Shown piece after piece: positions 1 through 5,593 of a stretch of 5,593 nucleotides of DNA. The stretch comes from Magnetovibrio sp. (GTDB taxonomy: Bacteria > Pseudomonadota > Alphaproteobacteria > Rhodospirillales > Magnetovibrionaceae): positions 1-5,593 of the forward strand of contig JAESSV010000243.1 of NCBI GenBank assembly GCA_016763895.1, given 5' to 3'. Numbering within the stretch: the stretch's first letter is position 1; every line of letters begins with the position of its first letter. The notes under the pieces are model-generated. The model was not told the origin of the DNA. It saw nothing but the letters and a program-made list of their open reading frames with translations, and did not search any database. A program made the translations under genes and the position numbers.

Positions 1-489
1 CGTGAATTTGCCCCCTTGATCACGGGCATTTTGGTGGCCGGGCGTTCGGGTTCTGCTTTGTCCGCACGCATCGGCACCATGAAAATCAATCAAGAAATTG
101 ATGCGTTGGAAGTCATGGGCATTAACCCGGTTCGTTTCTTGGTGGTTCCCTCCTTGTTGGCGGCCTTGGTCATGGTGCCAGCCCTAACGTTTATGTCCAT
201 GTTGGTCGGGTTATGGGCGGCGGGAGCCTATGTTCATTTTGCCCTGGGCATGTCGTTGGCGGCCTTTATGGATCAAACCATCAGCATCTTGTCCGTCAAT
301 GACTTGCTGCACGGCCTCGGTAAAAGCGTCATTTTTGGCGTTTTGATTGCCCTTATTGGAGTGGTGAACGAGTTTATGGTCAAGGGCGGTGCCGAAGGCG
401 TTGGCAAAGCCACCACCCGGGCCGTCGTTCAATGTATTTCAGCCATCGTCGTGACCGACATGCTGTTCGCGCTGATCGCGACGTTGTGA
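1..489 (+). CDS. mlaE: MlaE-like ABC transporter permease (MCE/phospholipid transport), 5'-truncated by window edge
   Basis: This is the C-terminal 162 residues of an MlaE/YrbE family permease. The frame is open from base 1 (REFAPLITGILVAGRSGSA...) and stops at TGA 487-489, so the true start lies upstream. Seen in the sequence: the family hallmark AGRSGSA followed by IGTMKINQEIDALEVMGINP, then hydrophobic membrane segments, then the C-terminal GGAEGVGKATTRAVV block before a last hydrophobic helix. In the family, two copies of this inner-membrane protein form the channel of the lipid transporter, bound by the MlaF ATPase and capped by the MlaD ring. The mlaF-like gene begins 7 bases downstream, consistent with one operon. 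Full-length members have about 260 residues, or about 370 when an N-terminal STAS domain is fused; which form this is cannot be seen. Direction of lipid transport cannot be inferred from sequence. Confidence 0.93.
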   Translation, partial: REFAPLITGILVAGRSGSALSARIGTMKINQEIDALEVMGINPVRFLVVPSLLAALVMVPALTFMSMLVGLWAAGAYVHFALGMSLAAFMDQTISILSVNDLLHGLGKSVIFGVLIALIGVVNEFMVKGGAEGVGKATTRAVVQCISAIVVTDMLFALIATL

Positions 490-496
490 GGGGATC

Positions 497-1339
497 ATGA
501 ACCAGGATAAACCCCTTTCGGTGAAGCCGCCCACAGTCATCGAGGTCAAAGACCTTGTGACCCACTATGGCACCAGGCAAATCCTCAATGGCATTGATGT
601 CAACATCGTACAAGGCGAGATCATGGTCATCATGGGCGGGTCCGGGTCTGGGAAGTCCACGTTCTTGCGACACTTAATGGCGTTGCAAGCGCCAACATCT
701 GGAACCATTAAAATTTTGAACCAGGATGTATGGGCCTTGCCGCAAAAAGGCCTGTTTGATTTACGCAAAAAGCTTGGCGTGGCGTTTCAAACCGGGGCCT
801 TGTTCAGTTCGATGACGGTCGGCGAAAATATCATGTTGCCGTTGTATGAACATACCAAACTGGACCGCACGACCATAGAAATCATGGCGCGAATGAAGCT
901 GGAAGTGGTGGACTTGGCGGGCTTTGAAGATTTGATGCCATCCGAATTGTCGGGCGGTATGGTCAAACGTGCTGCGGTCGCCCGGGCCATCATTATGGAT
1001 CCCAGAATTTTATTTTTTGATGAACCATCTGCGGGGCTGGACCCGGTGGTGTCGTCCCAATTGGATGATTTGATCCTGCGTCTGCGCGATGCCATGGGTA
1101 TGACCATTTGTGTGGTCACCCACGAATTGGAAAGTGCCTTTAAAATTGCCGATCGCATCACCGTTTTGGACAAGGGGGATATCTTGTTCATTGGCACGGT
1201 TGATGAGTTGAAAAAACATCCGAGCGAACGGATCCAAAATCTTCTTAATCGTCGCTCCGAAGAAGCCGAAATTGACGCGGATGAATACCTCCGTCGGCTG
1301 ACCGGAAAAAAGTTAGAATCTGAAGGAACAACACGATGA
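497..1339 (+). CDS. mlaF: MlaF-like ABC transporter ATP-binding protein (MCE/phospholipid transport)
   Basis: This is a complete 280-residue cytoplasmic ATPase of the MlaF/Ttg2A family, which powers MlaE-type lipid permeases. All nucleotide-binding motifs are visible: Walker A GGSGSGKST (residues 47-55), Q-loop Gln98 in AFQTGALFSSMTVGENI, the signature LSGGMVKRAAVARAI (from 151), Walker B ILFFDE (171-176, catalytic Glu176), D-loop SAGLDP, and H-loop His209 in VVTHELESAF. The QTGALFSS and LSGGMxKR variants are typical of the Mla subgroup rather than of other ABC importers. The ATG at 497 is preceded by GAGGGG (488-493), and the next in-frame homology begins within the first 20 residues, so this start fits. 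Its stop overlaps the mlaD start (ATGA, 1336-1339), implying translational coupling. About 280 residues is slightly longer than the roughly 270 usual for the family; the additional residues are in the N-terminal lead and the charged C-terminal tail. Confidence 0.95.
   Translation: MNQDKPLSVKPPTVIEVKDLVTHYGTRQILNGIDVNIVQGEIMVIMGGSGSGKSTFLRHLMALQAPTSGTIKILNQDVWALPQKGLFDLRKKLGVAFQTGALFSSMTVGENIMLPLYEHTKLDRTTIEIMARMKLEVVDLAGFEDLMPSELSGGMVKRAAVARAIIMDPRILFFDEPSAGLDPVVSSQLDDLILRLRDAMGMTICVVTHELESAFKIADRITVLDKGDILFIGTVDELKKHPSERIQNLLNRRSEEAEIDADEYLRRLTGKKLESEGTTR
1323..1327 (+). promoter_or_regulatory. Ribosome binding site that supports the ATG 1336 start of mlaD
   Basis: AAGGA lies 8 bases before ATG 1336 within the end of mlaF. 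Good spacing, together with the ATGA stop-start overlap, points to 1336 as the native start of the MlaD-like gene. The alternative GTG at 1377 has only GAGG four bases upstream, which is too close for a good site. Confidence 0.6.
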
Positions 1340-2252
1340 ATACGGCCCGAATAAATTATGTTGCCGCCGAGGCTTTGTGGCCCTTTTTTTGGTCGGTATC
1401 GTGGCGACCATTGCCCTGCTGACCGGGCGCACCGGGGCTACGGACCATTATCATTCCATTTATAAAAATGTGACGGGTGTGAAGTTTGGCACCATCGTTT
1501 TGTATGAAGGCTATCCCATTGGTCAGGTCGAAGACGTCATCCCCGTTGCCAAAGGCGGGGCCATGAAGTTTATGGTGAATTACACGGTTAAAAAAGACTG
1601 GAAAATCCCCGATGATAGCAAGGCTCGTATCGGCGCATCGGGATTGCTTGCTGCGATCACCATCAACATTGATGCGGGGGTCAGCCCCAAGGCCTATATC
1701 CCCGGAGCAGAAATTTTTGGCAAGGAAGCCGCAGATATATTGGCCGTTGTGGGTGAAGTTGCGGGCAAAGTCAGCAATATCGCACAAAATGATATCCGTC
1801 CGTTGCTGGCCACGATCGATAAAACGGTGGAAATCTTAGCCACAACCATTCATACCGTGGGCACGTTGGTGGATGAAGACGGCACCAAAATGATCAAGAC
1901 GTTTTCCTTGCTGGCCCAACAAATGAACGCCAGCATTCCGGGCGTCCTTAAAAATCTAGAGGCTTCCACAGAAAATTTTGCGGTGTTGTCCAAAGATTTG
2001 TCACAAACTCGGGCCAAACTGGATAGTATATTGAACAAGGGCGATGGAATTTTGGGCGACAATCAAAACAACATCAGAAAATCTATTCAAGAGCTGCGCC
2101 AGGTCACCAGTTCTTTGTCCAGACATATCGATTCTGTGAACCAAAATATAGAAGGTACGGCGCGCAATATGTACGAATTCTCACGCGAAATACGCAAAAA
2201 TCCAGGGGTGTTGCTGTCCGGCGGCGCGCCGAAGGATAAGGGGGGTAAATAG
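1336..2252 (+). CDS. mlaD: MlaD-like MCE-domain lipid-binding protein, apparent frameshift near codon 12
   Basis: This is the periplasmic, membrane-anchored MCE subunit, which in the family forms a hexameric ring that receives lipid from the MlaE permease. The start at 1336 reads MNTARINYVAA in one frame. The family-like continuation GFVALFLVGIVATIALL is in another frame (from about 1371), which stays open to TAG 2250-2252. Read alone from GTG 1377 the body is 291 residues; restoring one base gives about 305. Numbered from 1377, the MCE domain spans roughly 28-101, with YEGYPIGQVE (43-52) and SGLLAAITINIDAG (88-101). A long helical region, probably coiled coil, follows, and the end has NPGVLLSGG (275-283), seen in alphaproteobacterial MCE proteins. 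Without the restored base, the 1336 frame stops at TGA 1420-1422. Either a sequencing error or a real lesion is possible. The domain body itself shows no decay. Confidence 0.88.
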
Positions 2253-2867
2253 ATGAAGCGCACCTCAAAATATGTTTTAAAAACCGTGAGCAGCGGAGTG
2301 CTGGCGCTCGGGCTTTTATCCGCGTGTGGCACGCCGTCCCCGGTCCCCGAAGATGCCTTTTATCGCATCAGCCCAAGCGTGGACACTGTGGGACAACAAG
2401 CCCTTGAAGGCATTGTTGAAGTGGGTCGTTTTGCGGCTTCTGGATCTTTGGGCAATCGACCCTTGTTGATGTCTTCCCGCGATTCAAATGCGGTCAGTGA
2501 ATACCATTATCATTTCTGGATTGAAGCCCCGCCGATCTTGCTGCAAAGCGCGTTGGTGTCTGCTTTGCGGGCGTCTAAGGTGGCGAAAACTGTGGTGACC
2601 CCCGAAATGCGGGTGACGCCCGAATTTACGGTCACAGGCCGGGTTTTGCGTCTGGAAACCATTCGGGGCCAAAGCCCGGCTGGGCTGGTGAGTTTGGAAT
2701 TGTCTTTGCGTCGAGAAAAGGATGGCAAGTTGTTGGTTTTGCAAGAATATACGGCTGAGGTTGATGCCGACCGTGACAATGTGGTTGCCGCAGCCGCAGC
2801 CCTAGAAAAGGCTGTCAGCCAAGTCTTTTCAAATTTTATTTATGATATACGAAAGGTTTCGATGTGA
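2253..2867 (+). CDS. ABC-type transport auxiliary lipoprotein (PqiC/ABC_trans_aux-like)
   Basis: A 204-residue predicted lipoprotein. The N-terminus is basic (MKRTSKYVLK), then hydrophobic, and ends in the lipobox LSAC with the lipidated Cys25. Gly26 follows, so there is no Asp retention signal and outer-membrane placement is expected. Shortly after comes DAFYRISPS, matching the FYRL-type opening of the ABC_trans_aux (DUF330, PqiC) family. The mature part is about 180 residues, which is the usual size. Members sit beside MCE transporter genes, and PqiC is the outer-membrane partner of PqiAB. By analogy this protein would link the inner-membrane MlaEFD-like pump to the outer membrane, but that role is inferred. 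ATG 2253 directly follows the mlaD stop, with a G-rich Shine-Dalgarno (2239-2245) inside the end of mlaD, so translation is probably coupled. No gene symbol is given because PqiC is a family relative, not a proven orthologue. Confidence 0.88.
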   Translation: MKRTSKYVLKTVSSGVLALGLLSACGTPSPVPEDAFYRISPSVDTVGQQALEGIVEVGRFAASGSLGNRPLLMSSRDSNAVSEYHYHFWIEAPPILLQSALVSALRASKVAKTVVTPEMRVTPEFTVTGRVLRLETIRGQSPAGLVSLELSLRREKDGKLLVLQEYTAEVDADRDNVVAAAAALEKAVSQVFSNFIYDIRKVSM

Positions 2868-4204
2868 GTAGACGTCCCGCCAAGCGATCCAAAAGCCGTG
2901 GAAGATCAAGTCGAAGTTCTGCACGTAAAAGCCTCATCACGAGCGAAACTCTTGACGTGATTGTCCAAGATGTGGGCGCCCAAGGCGATGGCGTGGCTTC
3001 GTGGCAGGGTAAAAAGCTCTACATACCGGGTGTTTTGGCGGGTGAAAAAGTCCGTGTCAAAACCGGCCGCCGCCGTGGCGATGGAATTGTGGCGGACCTG
3101 TTAGAGGTTCTTGAGCCCTCAACGGATCGCGCCCAACCCCCATGCCCTTATTTTGGCACCTGTGGCGGCTGTCAGCTGCAACACTTAAAGGCTCAAGCCT
3201 ATGCCGATTGGAAACGCGAACGTGTGGCCCGGGCCTTGGCCCAGCGCGGGTTTGATGATGCGGTGGTTTTGACCCCGGTTCTGATCGGCATGAAAACGCG
3301 TCGTCGTGTGACCTTTACCGCGCAAAAAGTGGGTCAAAACGTTCATTTTGGCTTTAATGAACGGGCCAGTCATGACATCCAGAAAATCAAATCCTGCCCG
3401 CTTTTGGTCGCGGGCTTGGACGCGGCGATCGATCCTTTGAAGGCGTTGTTAAAAGATGTTTTGCAAGACGGCGTTCGGGCGCGGGTTTTTGCCACGTGGT
3501 GTGAAAACGGCGTGGATGTGCTGATCGAAGGGGGCAAATCCCCGGATTTGGCTGCCCGCGAAGCCATCGCAAGCTTTGTAAATTCAGGCGAAGCCGTGCG
3601 CGTGTCTTGGCAAGACGACGATTACCCGCCCGAACCCATAGCCATGGCGCAAACGCCCATGGTGAACTTGTCGGGCGTGTTGGTTGAATTGCCCATGGGC
3701 GGATTTTTGCAAGCCAGCATTGAGGGCGAACAAGCGATTTTGGCCCAAGTCCTAAAGGGTGTAGAGGGCGCCGGGCGCATCGCGGATTTATATTGCGGAT
3801 TGGGCAGCTTTACGTTGGCTTTGTCGCGCCAAGCCGTGGTGCGGGCGGTGGACATGATTGATCGTCCCATTCGGGCGTTGGAACGGGCCGCCGGGCGGGC
3901 CGATTTGGGCGGGCGTGTGGTGGCTGAAGTCCGTGATTTAGACCGCCAACCCATTGATGCAAAGTCTTTATCAAAATTTGACGCGGTTCTGTTTGATCCG
4001 CCTCGCGTTGGCGCCGTTGAACAAGTCCGCCAAATTGCGGCGTCCAGCGTACCCCGGGTTGTGGCCGTTTCTTGTAACCCGGCGAGCTTTGCCCGAGACG
4101 CGCGTATTTTGGTGGACGGTGGCTATCGTTTGATCGATGTTTTGCCTGTCGATCAGTTCACATTTAGCGCGCATGTGGAACTTGTGGCCCGATTTGAGCG
4201 TTGA
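2864..4204 (+). CDS. rlmD: TRAM-domain class I SAM-dependent 5-methyluridine RNA methyltransferase (RlmD/RumA-like)
   Basis: A complete 446-residue member of the TrmA/RlmC/RlmD family (COG2265), which methylates C5 of uridine in RNA using S-adenosylmethionine. Domains in order: a Lys/Arg/Ser-rich tail (1-23), a TRAM RNA-binding domain (about 28-86), an iron-sulfur motif with Cys94, Cys100, Cys103 and Cys178, the FLQAS motif (281-285), the SAM-binding DLYCGLGSFTLA (308-319), FDPPRVG (377-383), the catalytic nucleophile Cys404 in SCNP, and the general-base Glu439 in HVELVA. The TRAM domain favours RlmD over TrmA and RlmC, which lack it; E. coli RlmD acts on 23S rRNA U1939, but the target site here is not proven. 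FLQAS replaces the usual FxQxN, a change I recall in alphaproteobacterial members. GTG 2864 overlaps the lipoprotein stop (GTGA), with GAAAGG (2851-2856) 7 bases upstream. It is probably co-transcribed with the transporter without sharing its function. Confidence 0.9.
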   Translation: MSRRPAKRSKSRGRSSRSSARKSLITSETLDVIVQDVGAQGDGVASWQGKKLYIPGVLAGEKVRVKTGRRRGDGIVADLLEVLEPSTDRAQPPCPYFGTCGGCQLQHLKAQAYADWKRERVARALAQRGFDDAVVLTPVLIGMKTRRRVTFTAQKVGQNVHFGFNERASHDIQKIKSCPLLVAGLDAAIDPLKALLKDVLQDGVRARVFATWCENGVDVLIEGGKSPDLAAREAIASFVNSGEAVRVSWQDDDYPPEPIAMAQTPMVNLSGVLVELPMGGFLQASIEGEQAILAQVLKGVEGAGRIADLYCGLGSFTLALSRQAVVRAVDMIDRPIRALERAAGRADLGGRVVAEVRDLDRQPIDAKSLSKFDAVLFDPPRVGAVEQVRQIAASSVPRVVAVSCNPASFARDARILVDGGYRLIDVLPVDQFTFSAHVELVARFER

Positions 4205-4208
4205 TTCA

Positions 4209-4237
4209 TTGATATATGTGCGCTCATGGCTTAAACA
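4209..4237 (+). promoter_or_regulatory. Weak candidate sigma-70-type promoter for the downstream gene
   Basis: The 96-base gap between the methyltransferase stop and ATG 4301 is the only intergenic space in the window. A TTGATA (4209-4214, close to TTGACA) is followed 17 bases later by TAAACA (4232-4237), a poor -10 match. Spacing is right but the -10 is weak, so this is a guess. No GC-rich hairpin with a T-run that would serve as a terminator is evident in the gap. Confidence 0.2.
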
Positions 4238-4289
4238 ATCAGCTCAACACACTGCAACTTAGTCGCCTTTGGCCCCGATTTATAAAGTT

Positions 4290-4295
4290 AAGGAG
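4290..4295 (+). promoter_or_regulatory. Strong Shine-Dalgarno site setting the start of the PEP-carboxylase-like gene
   Basis: AAGGAG lies 5 bases before ATG 4301 and 8 bases before an in-frame GTG at 4304. It is the best Shine-Dalgarno match in the window. ATG 4301 is preferred as the stronger codon, but initiation at GTG 4304 would change the protein by one residue only. Confidence 0.75.
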
Positions 4296-4300
4296 ATTCC

Positions 4301-5593
4301 ATGGTGCATTCAGCCGTGTCTTCAACCGCTTTTCGCAATGCCGCTAGAAATTATTTACCGGCTGCGGCAAAGCTTCGCGATGACCTGTCCTCTCAACTGG
4401 AAAGGTACATGGATGAAGCGCATGAAAATCACCTGCAATCGCCCACGCGCCGCATGGCCTTGTATATTTCTTGCATGACCCGGGACGGGCGTTCGGACGA
4501 AGACCAAATGTCAGACATGTTGCGGTTGTTGACGTTGAATTCGTTTATGTTTCGGGCCAAGCGTTTGCGCGCTTATGTCGGTGAATGTGATGTGGATGCA
4601 AATACCGATCAGATGCACAAATTGTTCGCCAGGCTTGCTTTGGACAAAGCTGGGAAAACGGTCTCATTTGATGATTTTAAGGCGCTTGTGGAACGCGAAG
4701 TATTTGGCATTGTGATCACCGCGCACCCGACCTTTACGGTGTCTGAAAAGCTCACCCGTTTGCAAGCCGCGTTGGCCATCGGCAAAAATGAAGATGGGCA
4801 AGCCTTGAGCGCGGCTGAACTTGATGAAATGGTCAAAATCGCTGCGGATACGCCCCATGGGTCTCAAGCCGCCATTACCTTGTTGGACGAACAACGTTTT
4901 GGCCTGATGGCGATTGGCAATATCCACAAAGCGTTGCGCCGTATTTACGCGATTGTTTTTGATGTGGCCCGCGAATTGTACCCGGATCAATGGCAAACTT
5001 TGACGCCGCGCCTTTTGACCGTGGCCAGCTGGGTCGGTTATGATCTGGACGGTCGCGCTGATATTCGGTGGTCTGATACACTTTCCATGCGCATGGGTGT
5101 GGAACAATTGGCCTTGGAAGAATATCTGGAAAGCCTGAATGATTTGGGCACCAGTGCCGAAATTTCAGAGTGCAAGGACTTGATTAAAAACACCCTTGAT
5201 CTGGTCACAGCCGACATGGAACGCTTGGCTTGTGACCCGGACAGCACCGATGATATGGGGGCTTTTAGCCGGGCCTTGGTGGACAGCCTTGGCGACCGTT
5301 TGGTGAGCATTGGCGCCGTGACGGATTTGCTCAGCAAAGCCATTGACGGTGGAACAGATAACGCTACGGGGTTGGCGGTGTTGCGGGCCGAGATGGCGAA
5401 CTTTGGTTTGTCCTTTGCCCACACCCATATGCGCATTAATGCGGCTCAGCTGACCAACGCCATTCGCCATGAACTTGATATTTCCACGTCCCCCGAAGAC
5501 CCCGCCAGCCGCCGCCGATATTTGGTCGAAATTTCAAAGTTGGTGAAAAATGTCGAGCCGGTCAACATCAATTTTGGCTCGATCATGAATGAA
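4301..5593 (+). CDS. Divergent phosphoenolpyruvate carboxylase-like protein, 3'-truncated by window edge
   Basis: The frame is open from ATG 4301 to the last base, giving 431 residues with no stop. PEP carboxylases usually have about 880-950, so about half is visible. Family resemblance: FGIVITAHPTFTVSEKL (135-151) matches the TAHPTE region with catalytic His142; SWVGYDLDGR (243-252) aligns with the GGDRDGNP loop; and FGLSFAHTHMRINA (368-381) aligns with the segment before LDIRQ, with Arg378 in place. PEP carboxylase makes oxaloacetate from PEP and bicarbonate, refilling the TCA cycle. Several normally invariant positions differ here: TAHPTE reads TAHPTF, and GGDRDGN reads GYDLDGR. It may therefore be a non-canonical paralogue with altered or lost activity. 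The remaining active-site residues lie beyond the window. No signal peptide is seen, so it is cytoplasmic. The 96-base gap and own ribosome site suggest a separate transcription unit. Confidence 0.72.
   Translation, partial: MVHSAVSSTAFRNAARNYLPAAAKLRDDLSSQLERYMDEAHENHLQSPTRRMALYISCMTRDGRSDEDQMSDMLRLLTLNSFMFRAKRLRAYVGECDVDANTDQMHKLFARLALDKAGKTVSFDDFKALVEREVFGIVITAHPTFTVSEKLTRLQAALAIGKNEDGQALSAAELDEMVKIAADTPHGSQAAITLLDEQRFGLMAIGNIHKALRRIYAIVFDVARELYPDQWQTLTPRLLTVASWVGYDLDGRADIRWSDTLSMRMGVEQLALEEYLESLNDLGTSAEISECKDLIKNTLDLVTADMERLACDPDSTDDMGAFSRALVDSLGDRLVSIGAVTDLLSKAIDGGTDNATGLAVLRAEMANFGLSFAHTHMRINAAQLTNAIRHELDISTSPEDPASRRRYLVEISKLVKNVEPVNINFGSIMNE

Noticed and set aside
787..1197. A 136-codon open frame on the - strand inside the ATPase gene.
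   Set aside because: It is antisense to a well-conserved ABC ATPase, and its translation has no recognisable domain. The same holds for the other reverse-strand open frames across the window.
1377..1379. GTG 1377 as the true start of the MlaD-like protein.
   Set aside because: It would place the start inside the membrane anchor with no leading positive residues, leaves 37 bases after the mlaF stop, and has only GAGG at 4-base spacing. ATG 1336 fits better on overlap, ribosome site and family-like N-terminus.
4281..4286. TATAAA resembling a -10 promoter box ahead of the PEP-carboxylase-like gene.
   Set aside because: It would start transcription at about 4292, inside the Shine-Dalgarno site, and the matching -35 position (around 4259-4264) fits poorly.
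4205..4300. Possible rho-independent terminator or small RNA between the methyltransferase and the PEP-carboxylase-like gene.
   Set aside because: I found no stable GC-rich inverted repeat followed by a T-run, and no conserved structured element that I recognise.
4269..4478. A 69-codon open frame on the + strand overlapping the start of the PEP-carboxylase-like gene.
   Set aside because: It lies in a different frame from the longer, homologous coding frame that begins at 4301. It has no ribosome site of its own and no recognisable product.

Overview
The window reads as an ordinary, gene-dense stretch of a proteobacterial chromosome. It is most likely from an alphaproteobacterium of the Rhodospirillales type. 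This is inferred from the moderate GC content, frequent TTG leucine codons, the MCE protein C-terminus (NPGVLLSGG), and the FLQAS-type motif of the RNA methyltransferase; I cannot run a search to confirm it. All genes lie on the + strand. I see no tRNA, rRNA, CRISPR array, insertion sequence or phage gene.

Positions 1-2867 hold an MCE-type phospholipid ABC transporter operon in the order permease (MlaE-like, 5' end outside the window), ATPase (MlaF-like), MCE substrate-binding protein (MlaD-like), and auxiliary lipoprotein (PqiC/ABC_trans_aux-like). The genes are 7 bases apart or less, or overlap, so they are almost certainly co-transcribed and translationally coupled. Together they would build an inner-membrane ATP-driven pump (E2F2D6-type in the family) that passes lipids across the periplasm, with the lipoprotein on the outer-membrane side. 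The MlaD-like gene appears to carry a one-base frameshift between its start (ATG 1336, overlapping the mlaF stop) and its body. The body is readable only in another frame, from about 1365 onward.

Positions 2864-4204 hold a TRAM-domain, iron-sulfur, RlmD/RumA-like 5-methyluridine RNA methyltransferase with all key residues. Its GTG start overlaps the lipoprotein stop, so it is the last gene of the same transcription unit although its function is unrelated.

After a 96-base gap (4205-4300) a new gene starts at ATG 4301 behind a strong Shine-Dalgarno sequence and runs off the right edge. Its 431 visible residues look like a divergent homologue of phosphoenolpyruvate carboxylase. It keeps the TAHPT histidine, but two of the family's most conserved motifs are altered, so its enzyme activity is uncertain.

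The points most worth a second look are the mlaD frameshift and the motif changes in the PEP-carboxylase-like protein. I found no convincing evidence of a wholly new system here.
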